Assembly (NCBI GenBank): GCA_903933735.1
Contig: CAIZLB010000037.1
Coordinates: 1-33,273, forward strand
Direction: 5' to 3'
DNA length: 33,273 nucleotides
From: an uncultured bacterium
Lineage (GTDB): Bacteria; Patescibacteriota; Minisyncoccia; Phycocordibacterales; CAIZLB01
In this document: positions 13,579-22,695 of the stretch, piece by piece
How the letters are laid out: each line of letters starts with the position of its first letter
How positions within the stretch are numbered: the first letter of the stretch is position 1
Position numbers and translations under genes: made by a program
The notes under the pieces: generated by a model
Databases searched by the model: none
What the model saw: the letters and a program-made list of their open reading frames with translations, nothing else
Told to the model about the DNA's origin: nothing

Positions 13579-15327
13579 ATGTTGCAAATCGCTGAAATTA
13601 TAAAAAAACATTGTATTTCATACTTAAAAATAAACAATATCGAGGATATTGTTATAGAAAGTGTACGTTTTACTGTTGATATCAATAAAGATATAGACAG
13701 AGGTGATCTATATACCAACTTTGCTTTGGTATCGTCTAAGATTTTAAAACAAGATCCAACAGCTATTGCGGTCAATCTTGCGCAATATTTGGATAAAGAG
13801 CTAGATAAAAATATTTTCAAAAAAATAGAAGCTATAGATAATTATGTAAACTTTTATTTAGTAGATGAATTCGTATCAGAAGATAGTGAAAATATTTATC
13901 ATAAAGATTTTGATTCCAAAAAGATTGCATATGAATACACTGATCCAAATCCCATGAAAGAATTTCATATCGGTCATCTTATGTCTAATACTATAGGGGA
14001 GACTCTTTCTCGTATAGCCCAGATGGCCGGAGCTGATATAAAGAGATATTCATATCAAGGTGATGCGGGACGGCATTTAGCTGTTACTATGTGGGGACTT
14101 CGATTCATGGAAACACCTTGGCCTGATGCTGATAACATATCTATAACAGATAAAGTAAAATTCTTAGGACAAGCTTATGTTATGGGTAATAAAAAGTTGT
14201 CTGAATCTAAAGAAAAAGGTGAAGATTCTGATGAATATAAACAATATATGCAAGAGATAGAGGTGATGAATCAGAAGATATATGATAGATCCGATGAAGA
14301 GGTGAATATTATATATGATCAAGGACGAGAATGGAGTTTGGAAAAGTTCGAAGAATTATATAATATTTTAGGTACTAAGTTTGATTATTATTTCTTTGAA
14401 AGTAAAAGTGCTCCTGTTGGATTGCAAATAGTAAAAGATGATTTAGAAAAAGAAAATTCTATTTTTGCAAAAGGGGACAATGATACTGTCATATTCAAAG
14501 GTGAAGATCATGGTCTGCATACTCGTGTCTTTGTAACTTCAAAAGGTATACCAACATACGAAGCTAAAGAGATCGGTTTAGCTAAGATAAAATACGATGT
14601 ATGGAATTTTGATAAAAGTATTGTTATAACAGCCAATGAACAAAATGAAGTATTTAAAGTAACTAATAAAGTTATATCACTCTTGATTCCAGATATAGGC
14701 CCTAAGATGTCACATATAAGTCATGGTATGATGCGTTTTGTCGGTGAGAAGATGAGTTCAAGAACAGGGAAAGTTATCGCAGGGGATGAACTTGTGGAAG
14801 ATATGATGAATGCCTCATATGAGAAAATGAAAGACCGCGACATGGAAGAAGGTGATAAAAAACAGATATCTCAAGATGTTGCAGTAGCTGCAATAAAGTT
14901 TAGTATCTTAAAACAGAATTTTAAAAAGGATATTATCTTCGATAAAGAAAAATCATTATCACTTGAGGGGGACTCAGGTCCATATATACAATATGCGGTT
15001 GTTCGTATAAATTCTATTTTAAAAAAGACAGAAGGTTTAGAGATAGCGAAAACAGAAAGAGAATTATCAAAAGAAACCGAGAATCTAAACAGAACATTAT
15101 GGCGATATAATCATATGTGTTTTAAGGCTATAGATGAGATGGCTCCACAATATATAGCACAGTATCTTATAGATCTAGCGTCTCGTTTTAATACTTTTTA
15201 TAATAAAAATAAGATTATAGAGGGTGATAAAGTTGATAAAGGTTTGTTGGAGTTATGTGTCAAAACTAAGGATATATTGACTAGGGGTTTGGATACTCTG
15301 GGGATTAGGGTGGTAGAGAGGATGTAG
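13579..15327 (+). CDS. argS: Arginyl-tRNA synthetase
   Basis: A class I synthetase charging tRNA-Arg in the cytoplasm; 582 aa is normal. It has the N-terminal additional domain (about 1-105), then DPNPMKEFHIGHL with the HIGH motif at 130-133, GDAGRH, the KMSSRTGKV loop at 391-399 (KMSS as in many ArgRS) and the C-terminal DALR anticodon-binding domain with RFNTFYNKNKI near the end. A TATATT box at 13565-13570 lies 8 nt before the ATG, again suggesting a leaderless mRNA. It is followed by lysS in the same direction after a short repeat-bearing gap. Confidence 0.98.
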   Translation: MLQIAEIIKKHCISYLKINNIEDIVIESVRFTVDINKDIDRGDLYTNFALVSSKILKQDPTAIAVNLAQYLDKELDKNIFKKIEAIDNYVNFYLVDEFVSEDSENIYHKDFDSKKIAYEYTDPNPMKEFHIGHLMSNTIGETLSRIAQMAGADIKRYSYQGDAGRHLAVTMWGLRFMETPWPDADNISITDKVKFLGQAYVMGNKKLSESKEKGEDSDEYKQYMQEIEVMNQKIYDRSDEEVNIIYDQGREWSLEKFEELYNILGTKFDYYFFESKSAPVGLQIVKDDLEKENSIFAKGDNDTVIFKGEDHGLHTRVFVTSKGIPTYEAKEIGLAKIKYDVWNFDKSIVITANEQNEVFKVTNKVISLLIPDIGPKMSHISHGMMRFVGEKMSSRTGKVIAGDELVEDMMNASYEKMKDRDMEEGDKKQISQDVAVAAIKFSILKQNFKKDIIFDKEKSLSLEGDSGPYIQYAVVRINSILKKTEGLEIAKTERELSKETENLNRTLWRYNHMCFKAIDEMAPQYIAQYLIDLASRFNTFYNKNKIIEGDKVDKGLLELCVKTKDILTRGLDTLGIRVVERM

Positions 15328-15333
15328 GGGTTA

Positions 15334-15360
15334 GTTCATAGTAGACTGTGAACTATGAAC
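15334..15360 (+). repeat. Short inverted repeat between argS and lysS
   Basis: GTTCATAG (15334-15341) and CTATGAAC (15353-15360). CATGAAT and TATGAAA variants follow directly, so the gap is a run of ATGAA-type repeats. There is no T-run, so it is not a typical terminator. Confidence 0.5.
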
Positions 15361-15401
15361 CATGAATTATGAAAGAGTTTTTTCATTTTCAAAAAACATG
15401 C

Positions 15402-15407
15402 TAAACT
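15402..15407 (+). promoter_or_regulatory. Extended -10 box abutting lysS
   Basis: TGCTAAACT (TGn plus TAAACT), then 6 nt to the ATG at 15414. The same TGCTAAA core precedes rpsF at 31360. Confidence 0.5.
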
Positions 15408-15413
15408 GGGCTC

Positions 15414-16877
15414 ATGACATCAATAGAAGAAATCCGCGATCAGCGTATAGAAAAAGTTAAAACCTTAGCCTCAAAGGGAATAGAATCATTTCCTGTAGTT
15501 TCCTATATAAACACCACCAATAAACATTTTAATGATAATTTTAAAGAATTATTAGACTCACAAAAAGAGATAATAGTTGGTGGACGTATTCTATCTATAC
15601 GAGGGCAAGGTAAAGTAGGTTTTGTTGATGTACTCGATGGAACAGGAAACAAAGTACAATGTTTTCTTTCTCTAGAAAATATGGGTGCTGACAATATAAA
15701 ATATTTTTTCGACTATATAGACAACGGTGACTTTATAGAGTTCACTGGTGTAGCCTATATCACACAACGTGGTGCCAACGCACTATCTGTTACATCATGG
15801 AGACTATTATCAAAGAGTTTAAGGCCTATGCCTGATTCTTGGTTTGGTTTAGAGGATGAAGATGAGAGGTTTCGAAAAAGATATATTGATATGGTCTTGA
15901 ATCCAGAACTTAGAGATATGATAAAGAGAAGATCTCTGTTTTGGAATACAATGAGAAGTTTTTTGCTTAAGAGAGATTATGTAGAAGTTGAAACACCAGT
16001 ACTCGAAAACACAACAGGAGGCGCCGATGCTAGACCTTTTGAAACTCATCACAATGCACTTGATATGGATATTTATCTTCGTATCTCAGCAGGTGAATTA
16101 TGGCAAAAGAGATTGTTGGTTGGAGGTTTACCAAAAGTCTTTGAAATAGGCCGTATTTTTAGAAATGAAGGTATGTCGGCAGAACATGCACAAGATTATA
16201 CTCAGATAGAATTTTATGAAGCTTATAGTGATTTTGATAAAGGTATGAAGATGGTTAAAGAGATGTATATACAGATTGCAGAAGAAGTTTATGGAAAAAC
16301 CCAATTCGAAAATAAAGGCCTCACTTTCGATCTAAAAGACGAATGGCAGATTTTCGATTTTTCAAAAATAATAAAAGAAAATTATAATATAGATGTACAT
16401 AATACTTCTGTAGAAGAGATAGAATCTGAACTTAAAAAAGCTGAGATAGAATACGATAAAAAAACTTTATCTCTAGAGAGAGGGGTTGATATTTTATGGA
16501 AGAAAATAAGAAAAACTTTATCTGGTCCAGGTTTTCTTATCGGTATACCAGTGTATCTTGAAACTTTGGCTAAGAAGTCAAGGGTTGACAATAGGGTGGT
16601 AGAGAGATTCCAGATTATTCTTGCAGGATCTGAAGTGGGTAAAGGTTTTTCAGAGTTAAATGATCCTATAGATCAAGAGGAAAGATTTAGAATACAACAA
16701 GCACTTCGTGATGCTGGAGATGATGAGGCTCAGATGGCGGATATGGATTATGTAGAGGCGATGGAATACGGTATGCCACCAGCTTTTGGTTTCGGTATAT
16801 CAGAAAGATTATTCAGTTTCCTTGAAGGAAAGACAGTTCGCGAGGCTCAGATATTTCCGTTGATGAAGAAAAGATAA
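15414..16877 (+). CDS. lysS: Lysyl-tRNA synthetase, class II
   Basis: A 487-aa class IIb synthetase. An N-terminal OB-fold anticodon-binding domain (about 50-145; GGRILSIRGQGKVGFVDVLD) precedes the catalytic domain. Motif 2 is seen as FEIGRIFRNEGMSAEHAQDYTQIEFYEAY and motif 3 as GFGISERLFSFLEGKTVREAQIFP. It charges tRNA-Lys in the cytoplasm. The stop codon lies within the start of the conserved 55-bp module that precedes the BRO-N gene. Confidence 0.97.
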   Translation: MTSIEEIRDQRIEKVKTLASKGIESFPVVSYINTTNKHFNDNFKELLDSQKEIIVGGRILSIRGQGKVGFVDVLDGTGNKVQCFLSLENMGADNIKYFFDYIDNGDFIEFTGVAYITQRGANALSVTSWRLLSKSLRPMPDSWFGLEDEDERFRKRYIDMVLNPELRDMIKRRSLFWNTMRSFLLKRDYVEVETPVLENTTGGADARPFETHHNALDMDIYLRISAGELWQKRLLVGGLPKVFEIGRIFRNEGMSAEHAQDYTQIEFYEAYSDFDKGMKMVKEMYIQIAEEVYGKTQFENKGLTFDLKDEWQIFDFSKIIKENYNIDVHNTSVEEIESELKKAEIEYDKKTLSLERGVDILWKKIRKTLSGPGFLIGIPVYLETLAKKSRVDNRVVERFQIILAGSEVGKGFSELNDPIDQEERFRIQQALRDAGDDEAQMADMDYVEAMEYGMPPAFGFGISERLFSFLEGKTVREAQIFPLMKKR

Positions 16878-16925
16878 AGTCATTAAAACACAACATGATA
16901 TTTTTGTCTTTGATATTATATTTTC
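16871..16925 (+). promoter_or_regulatory. Conserved 55-bp upstream module, copy 1
   Basis: 48 of the first 53 bases match 32791-32843, ending at the same distance from the ATG. It includes ATTAAAACACAACATG and TTTTTGTCTTTGATATTATA. TATTAT (16914-16919) is a likely -10 box, 6 nt before the ATG. Confidence 0.75.
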
Positions 16926-17741
16926 ATGGAACAAAATTTAACAATATTTGAAAATAATAATATAAGAAGAGTCTATGATGAAAAGTCAGGGAAGTGGTAT
17001 TTTTCTGTGGTTGATATTATAAGCATTTTAATAGAAAAGGACTTTCAAACAAGTAGAAAGTATTGGAAAGTATTAAAAGGGCGTTTAAATAAAGAAGATG
17101 ATGGTCAGTTGGTAACAAAATGTTACCAACTGAAAATGTTAGCTTCTGATGGTAAAACTTATTTAACCGACTCTATGGATGTCGAATCATTACTTCGTCT
17201 TATTCAATCTGTACCATCACCGAAAGCCGAACCTATAAAACTTTGGCTTGCTAAGGTTGGTTATGAACGTATGCAAGAGACTATTGATCCTGAGTTGTCT
17301 ATAAATAGAGCTCGTAAAAATTGGAAAAATGGTGGTAGAAGTGATAAGTGGATACAGCAACGTATGTTCGGTCAAGAAACTAGAAACAAATTGACCGATT
17401 ATTGGTCAAATAATGAAGTTAGGGAAGGTAAAGAGTTTGCGATATTGACCAATATGATTCATCAAGAGTGGTCAGATGTGTCAGTTAAAGATCATAAGAG
17501 TATTAAAGGGTTAAAAAAACAAAACCTCAGAGATCATATGTCAGAAGCAGAACTTATATTTACAGCATTGGCTGAACTTTCAACCAGACAGATTGCGGAG
17601 ACGTTAGAATCAAAAGGTTTGGAGGAGAATAAGGTACCCGCTAAAGAGGGTGGTAAGATATCAAAACAGGCTAGAATATCTCTCGAAAAAAAGACAGGTA
17701 AAAAAGTCGTCACCGGTAATAACTATTTATTAAATAAATAA
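16926..17741 (+). CDS. BRO-N domain protein (phage antirepressor-like)
   Basis: A 271-aa protein. The N-terminal BRO domain (about 1-115) shows FENNNIRRVYDEKSGKWYFSVVDII, KMLASDGKTYLTDSMDVE and LLRLIQSVPSPKAEPIKLWLAKVGYER. The C-terminal half is basic and helical, with a DinD-like pattern (ETRNKLTDYW, EGKEFAILTNMIHQEWS, NLRDHMSEAELIFTALAE). Such proteins bind DNA or act in phage or damage responses, and chromosomal copies are frequent in CPR genomes; the role here is unknown. The 5' module is shared with the DUF1016 gene. A perfect 13-bp inverted repeat lies inside the gene at 17105-17133. Confidence 0.85.
   Translation: MEQNLTIFENNNIRRVYDEKSGKWYFSVVDIISILIEKDFQTSRKYWKVLKGRLNKEDDGQLVTKCYQLKMLASDGKTYLTDSMDVESLLRLIQSVPSPKAEPIKLWLAKVGYERMQETIDPELSINRARKNWKNGGRSDKWIQQRMFGQETRNKLTDYWSNNEVREGKEFAILTNMIHQEWSDVSVKDHKSIKGLKKQNLRDHMSEAELIFTALAELSTRQIAETLESKGLEENKVPAKEGGKISKQARISLEKKTGKKVVTGNNYLLNK
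17105..17133 (+). repeat. Perfect 13-bp inverted repeat inside the BRO-N gene
   Basis: Arms TCAGTTGGTAACA (17105-17117) and TGTTACCAACTGA (17121-17133) with loop AAA. It encodes QLVTKCYQLK, a stretch I believe is conserved in BRO proteins, so it could be a coding constraint, an operator or an RNA hairpin. Confidence 0.7.
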
Positions 17742-17790
17742 TGTTATAATACAAACATAATCAAATTAACAATAAAATCAAAATAAAAAT

Positions 17791-18534
17791 ATGTCATCAA
17801 TAATACCAATAATTATATTTATATTATTAATCTCAATACGTCAGGTTAATCAATATGAAAAAGGATTAAAATTCATGTTTGGAAAATTTCATAAAACCAT
17901 GAACCCAGGTTGGAGAATAGTCCTACCCATAATACAATCATATCAAAAAGTAGATCTTAGAACTAAAGCTGTCGACGTCCCAGATCAAAACGCGATAACA
18001 AAAGACAATGTTCCCGTGAATGTAAACGCTGTTATATATTATAAAGTGGCCGATGCAGAAAAAGCTATACTTGAGATAGAAAACTTCAGATATGCCATCA
18101 TGCAATATGCACAAACAACTATGAGAAATGTTGTAGGTGAAGTCACTCTGGATGAACTTTTGGCATCAAGAGATAAGGTTGCTGATCGTATAGAGGTACT
18201 TGTCGAAACCGTGAGTAAGTCATGGGGACTTGAAGTTTCTTCGGTTGAATTGAAAGATGTAAAACTTCCAGAAAACATGGAAAGAACTATTGCAAAGCAG
18301 GCTGAAGCAGAAAGAGAGAAAAGAGCAGTTATAATTACTTCAGAAGGTGAACTTGCTGCGTCAGCCAATATGTCAGAAGCTGCGAGAGTGTTATCGTCAA
18401 CACCTGGAGCATTACACCTTAGAACACTTCAATCTATAAATGATATAGCTTCAGATCAATCAAATACTGTAGTATTTACAGTACCACTTGAGATCATGCA
18501 AGCATTTACAGGTTTTATGAAGAAAGGAGAATAG
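17791..18534 (+). CDS. Slipin / stomatin-like SPFH protein
   Basis: A 247-aa protein with an N-terminal membrane-inserting hydrophobic segment (about 2-14), then an SPFH/band-7 domain: RQVNQYEKGLKFMFGKF, NPGWRIVLPI, VDLRTKAVDVPDQNAITKDNVPVNVNAVIYYKV, TTMRNVVGEVTLDELLASRD. A coiled-coil tail rich in Ala/Glu (KQAEAEREKRAVIITSEGE) follows. It is the bacterial slipin type, thought to scaffold membrane microdomains. No NfeD partner is adjacent. TATAAT at 17745-17750 gives an A-rich leader of about 34 nt without Shine-Dalgarno, unlike the leaderless genes nearby. Confidence 0.93.
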   Translation: MSSIIPIIIFILLISIRQVNQYEKGLKFMFGKFHKTMNPGWRIVLPIIQSYQKVDLRTKAVDVPDQNAITKDNVPVNVNAVIYYKVADAEKAILEIENFRYAIMQYAQTTMRNVVGEVTLDELLASRDKVADRIEVLVETVSKSWGLEVSSVELKDVKLPENMERTIAKQAEAEREKRAVIITSEGELAASANMSEAARVLSSTPGALHLRTLQSINDIASDQSNTVVFTVPLEIMQAFTGFMKKGE

Positions 18535-18554
18535 TTAAACCCTACATTCAATAT

Positions 18555-18586
18555 AAAATCCCGGCCATAAAAAGCTGGGATTTTAA
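18555..18586 (+). terminator. Intrinsic terminator of the slipin gene
   Basis: AAAATCCCGGC / GCTGGGATTTT (one G-T) with an 8-nt loop. Confidence 0.75.
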
Positions 18587-18609
18587 CTTTATAAAACCTG
18601 AAAATAATG

Positions 18610-18615
18610 TATAAT
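18610..18615 (+). promoter_or_regulatory. -10 box abutting ileS
   Basis: TATAAT, then 7 nt to the ATG at 18623, implying a leaderless mRNA. Confidence 0.6.
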
Positions 18616-18622
18616 CCAATAC

Positions 18623-21600
18623 ATGAAAACCCCAAATGAGCGTGAGTCAGCTATACTAAAATATTGGCAGGACAATAATATTTTTCAAAAAACCCTTGAT
18701 AAAAATAAAGATAAGGAGTCTTTTAGATATTATGATGGACCACCATATGCTACAGGTTTACCTCATTTTGGTAGTGTTTTACCTTCAGCTATAAAAGATA
18801 TGTTCCCAAGATATAAGACTATGAGGGGTTATGATGTACCACGTTCATGGGGTTGGGATTGTCATGGTTTACCTGTTGAAAATCTGGCTGAAAAGATACT
18901 CGGTTTTAAAGGAAAAAAAGATATCGAAGAATCGGGGATAAAAAAATTTAACGAAACCGCCAGAAGTACAGTTTTTAAGTTTAGGGAGGATTGGAAAAAA
19001 GTTATACCAAGGCTTGGCCGTTGGGCTGATATGGACCATGATTATAGAACACTTGACGCTACCTTTATGGAGTCAAATCTTTGGGCTTTTAAACAACTTT
19101 GGAATAAGGATCTTGTATATGAAGGTTATAAAGTTATGCCATGGTGTCCACATTGTGAGACTGTGTTATCAAATTATGAGGTAACCGAGGGCTATAAAGA
19201 GATATTTGACCTATCTGCCTATGTATATTTTCGTATAGATGAAGGAGAGTACAAAGATACATTCATGATTGCTTGGACTACAACCCCTTGGACCTTACCT
19301 GGTAACATAGCCTTGGCTGTCAACAAAGATTTTTCATATCTATTATTAGATACCGGATCAAAAAAAATAATCGTTCTGAAATCATCATTGGATAAAGTGA
19401 ACACTTTTAAAAAAGAAGGGGAGACATTTTCTATAATAAAAGAAATAAAAGGAGAAGAACTTTTAGGTTTGTCATATAAACCTTTGTTTGATTATTATCA
19501 AGATTTAAAAACAGATAAAACTTGGAAAATATATCATGGTGATTTCGTTACAGATACTGACGGTACAGGTATTGTTCATATCGCTCCAGCTTTTGGTGAT
19601 GATGATATGAAATTATCTCAAAGAGAAGATTTGCCGGTTATTAAACATGTTAATCTACATGGTGATTTTATGTCTGAAGTCAAAGATTTTACAGGTCAAG
19701 TAAAGCCTAAGGATGATCATTCTAAAGCTGATATTGAAGTTATAAAATATTTAGCTCACAATGATTTGTTGTTTGCCAAAGAAAAATATACTCATACCTA
19801 TCCTCATTGTTGGAGATGTAAAACACCTTTACTTAACTATGCAACATCATCATGGTTTATAAAAACTACAGCAGTTAGGGATAGGATGATAGAGGTCAAT
19901 AACACTATTAACTGGTATCCTGATGAGATTGGTCATAAAAGATTGCAATCATGGCTTGAGAACAATAGAGATTGGGCTGTATCACGCAGTCGTTATTGGG
20001 GTACGCCTTTACCTGTATGGAAAAGTGAAAATGAAGAAAGTCAGAACAAATACATATGCTTAGGTGGTGTTGATGAAATAAAAAACAAAACTAGAAAAAA
20101 TACATACACAGCTTTTAGACATGGTGAAGCAACTCATCTAATAGAAAATGTTATGAGTTCCGGTGAGGAATTTTCTAAAAAACATCATTTAACTGAAAAG
20201 GGTAAAGAGGATGTTAGATTGTCAGTCGAGAAAATGATACTCGAGAATAATATACCCGATATCATCTATACATCACCTATAGTTCGTACAATAGAAACTG
20301 CTGAAATAATAAAAAATACAATCAAAGAAAAAACAGGAAAAGATATAGAGATAAAAGTAGATGATAGATTGAAAGAAGAACAGTTCGGTGATATGGACGG
20401 ACAAAGTATAGAAATACATAACGCTTACAGGGTCACAACTGAAGAAAAGGTTTCCAAAAAATTTCCAAATGGAGATTGCTTTTTAGATATAAAAAATAGA
20501 GTCGCTGATTTTATTTATGATATAGATAAAACACATGAAGATAAAAATATATTAATAGTATCTCATCAAGGTCTTATACACGCATTGTATTTTGTCACAA
20601 GGGGGGATAATACTGATCAAATAATTAATAATTATGAATCTTTTGGTTTAATCAAAACATCCGAATATATCAACATTGATTTTGCAAATATACCCCACAA
20701 TGATAACTTCGAACTAGATTTTCATCGTCCTTATATAGATGAGATTAGTTTTAAAGAGAACGGAGAGGTATATAAAAGACTAACTGAAGTTTTAGATGTT
20801 TGGTATGATGCCGGATCAATGCCTTTTTCTTCTGTACATTTTCCATTTGATTTTGATGATGTTGCACAAAAAGATTTCGCTAAAAATGTAACTGTTGATT
20901 TTGTGGCTGAGAGTTTGGATCAAACTCGTGGTTGGTTTTACTATATGTTATTTATGTCTGTAGCTTTGTTTGATAAAGCTCCTTTCAAAAATGTGATGGT
21001 TGGTGGTATGGTTTTGGCTGAGGATGGTAAAAAGATGAGTAAAAGTCTTGGTAATTATCCAGACTTATTGCCGGTAGTTGAAGAATTTGGAGCTGATTCA
21101 CTTCGATATTTTTTGCTTTCATCTCCAGTTACCCGTGCTGAAGAGTATGCATTTTCGCAGAAGATGTTGAATGAGATAAATAATAAATTTTTCAACAAGA
21201 TCTCAAACGTTATTTCATTCTTGGAGATGTATGGTGTTCAAGATTTAAATATTGATATTGATAAAGATTTTTCAAATGAGAATGAGTTAGATCAGTGGAT
21301 AAATATAAAGTTAAATAATCTAATAAAAGATATAACAGAAAATCTAGATAATTATCAAATAGATAGAGCCGCTCGTCCTATAATAGATTTTGTCGAAGAT
21401 TTATCTACTTGGTATCTACGTCGTTGTCGTGATCGTTTCAAGGATATAGATGAAGCCGGAAAAGTAACTAAAAATCTTCTTATAGTTTTGATAAAACTAT
21501 CAAAAATTATAGCACCGTTCACACCTTTTATGGCTGAAGAGATTTATTTATTCGTTAAATCATTTTCAAATAAAAATAATAATTTTCTAGAATCAGTTCA

Positions 21601-22081
21601 TCTTGAAAATTGGCCAAATATAAAAGTTATAAAAGATGTAGAGGTATTAGATAAGATGTCCCAAACTCGCCTTGTCATAGAGCAAGGATTAGCTCTTCGT
21701 AATAAATATAATCTTAAAGTTAGACAGCCTTTGGAATCTATTTCGGTTAATAAATATTTGATTTCGAATATATATCAAGACATCATAAAAGATGAATTAA
21801 ATATTAAAAATATATTGGAAGTTGAAGTAGGGGAGGAATTTGTTCTCGATATAAATATAACTGAGGAGTTAAGGCTTGAAGGTATTGTTAGGGATATGAT
21901 ACGTGAAATACAGTCTAAGAGAAAAGATCTTAAACTTATACCAACTGATAAAATAAGTTTGATTATTAAAAATAAAGACAATATCTCTTCATATATAGAT
22001 ATGATCAAAAATGCTGTAAACTCAGATACTGTAGAATTTATAAATTCTGATACCGATGAAATTGTTGTAAATAAAGTGTAA
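18623..22081 (+). CDS. ileS: Isoleucyl-tRNA synthetase with inserted histidine phosphatase domain
   Basis: A class I synthetase for tRNA-Ile, 1152 aa against about 1000-1050 for similar enzymes. Visible are PPYATGLPHFGS (HIGH region at 48-51, with Ser as the last residue), WGWDCHGLPVE, the editing-domain AWTTTPWTLPGN, CWRCKTPL, SRSRYWGTPLPVW, DVWYDAGSMPF and KKMSKSLGN (KMSKS 804-808), then the anticodon-binding region. Residues about 494-690 (bases 20102-20692) are a His_Phos_1 domain. It has FRHGEAT (R499, H500), LTEKGKED, SPIVRTIETAEII (R555), RLKEEQFG (E585) and VSHQG (H648). It is inserted between the catalytic halves just before FHRPYID. RecO follows 4 nt later. Confidence 0.96.
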   Translation: MKTPNERESAILKYWQDNNIFQKTLDKNKDKESFRYYDGPPYATGLPHFGSVLPSAIKDMFPRYKTMRGYDVPRSWGWDCHGLPVENLAEKILGFKGKKDIEESGIKKFNETARSTVFKFREDWKKVIPRLGRWADMDHDYRTLDATFMESNLWAFKQLWNKDLVYEGYKVMPWCPHCETVLSNYEVTEGYKEIFDLSAYVYFRIDEGEYKDTFMIAWTTTPWTLPGNIALAVNKDFSYLLLDTGSKKIIVLKSSLDKVNTFKKEGETFSIIKEIKGEELLGLSYKPLFDYYQDLKTDKTWKIYHGDFVTDTDGTGIVHIAPAFGDDDMKLSQREDLPVIKHVNLHGDFMSEVKDFTGQVKPKDDHSKADIEVIKYLAHNDLLFAKEKYTHTYPHCWRCKTPLLNYATSSWFIKTTAVRDRMIEVNNTINWYPDEIGHKRLQSWLENNRDWAVSRSRYWGTPLPVWKSENEESQNKYICLGGVDEIKNKTRKNTYTAFRHGEATHLIENVMSSGEEFSKKHHLTEKGKEDVRLSVEKMILENNIPDIIYTSPIVRTIETAEIIKNTIKEKTGKDIEIKVDDRLKEEQFGDMDGQSIEIHNAYRVTTEEKVSKKFPNGDCFLDIKNRVADFIYDIDKTHEDKNILIVSHQGLIHALYFVTRGDNTDQIINNYESFGLIKTSEYINIDFANIPHNDNFELDFHRPYIDEISFKENGEVYKRLTEVLDVWYDAGSMPFSSVHFPFDFDDVAQKDFAKNVTVDFVAESLDQTRGWFYYMLFMSVALFDKAPFKNVMVGGMVLAEDGKKMSKSLGNYPDLLPVVEEFGADSLRYFLLSSPVTRAEEYAFSQKMLNEINNKFFNKISNVISFLEMYGVQDLNIDIDKDFSNENELDQWINIKLNNLIKDITENLDNYQIDRAARPIIDFVEDLSTWYLRRCRDRFKDIDEAGKVTKNLLIVLIKLSKIIAPFTPFMAEEIYLFVKSFSNKNNNFLESVHLENWPNIKVIKDVEVLDKMSQTRLVIEQGLALRNKYNLKVRQPLESISVNKYLISNIYQDIIKDELNIKNILEVEVGEEFVLDINITEELRLEGIVRDMIREIQSKRKDLKLIPTDKISLIIKNKDNISSYIDMIKNAVNSDTVEFINSDTDEIVVNKV

Positions 22082-22085
22082 ATAT

Positions 22086-22658
22086 ATGGTCTACACTATA
22101 TACGAGACAAATTGTATTGTGTTTGATTTAAAGAATCTACAAGAAGATGATTGCCTGATAAGGGCTTTTTCTGATAAATTCGGTGTGATAAATATCATAG
22201 CTAAAAGTTTTAGAAAATCTCAATCTAAACTGAAGGCTAATATTAAAGCTTTCTCTGTTAATAAGATCGCTATAGTTCGCGGTCGCGAGTTTTTTAGATT
22301 AACTGATGTTAATCACATATTTTCATTTTCTAACTCCAAAAGCTTGGTAAGTTTTTTGAGATTAGCCGAGAGTTTGTTTTTTAATGATGAAAGAGATTAT
22401 TTTGATGAAATAAATAATCAAGTCTATAATATGATTATTCATTTATGTAAGTTTATAATCTATTTGATTAAAAATAATAAAAAAGATTCTATTGAAATAG
22501 TGAATATGTTTTTTATTATCTATGTTAGAAGTCTACAAGGTTTTGTAGTTAAGTTCGATATTGAAGAGATGACCGCACTCAAAGATAATGATTTGTTTAT
22601 ATGGTTCGAAAAAGAATCATCTAATATAAGAAATACTAATAAAAAAATAATACTCTAA
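22086..22658 (+). CDS. recO: DNA repair protein RecO
   Basis: A 190-aa protein with the RecO N-terminal OB-fold (TNCIVFDLKNLQEDDCLIRAFSDKFGVINIIAKSFRKSQSKLKANIKAF) and a helical C-terminal domain. RecO helps RecR load RecA onto SSB-coated DNA. It is shorter than the usual 230-250 aa, and the Cys4 zinc site of many RecO proteins is not present. Such short forms may be normal in reduced genomes. It starts 4 nt after the ileS stop, so it is in the same transcript. Confidence 0.85.
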   Translation: MVYTIYETNCIVFDLKNLQEDDCLIRAFSDKFGVINIIAKSFRKSQSKLKANIKAFSVNKIAIVRGREFFRLTDVNHIFSFSNSKSLVSFLRLAESLFFNDERDYFDEINNQVYNMIIHLCKFIIYLIKNNKKDSIEIVNMFFIIYVRSLQGFVVKFDIEEMTALKDNDLFIWFEKESSNIRNTNKKIIL

Positions 22659-22683
22659 TCTTGTGTCATGACCAATATAAGTT

Positions 22684-22689
22684 TACAAT
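22684..22689 (+). promoter_or_regulatory. -10 box before the surface-protein gene
   Basis: TACAAT, then 6 nt to the ATG at 22696. It sits inside an imperfect palindrome, CAATAT..AATATTG, just upstream of the gene. Confidence 0.45.
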
Positions 22690-22695
22690 ATTGTT

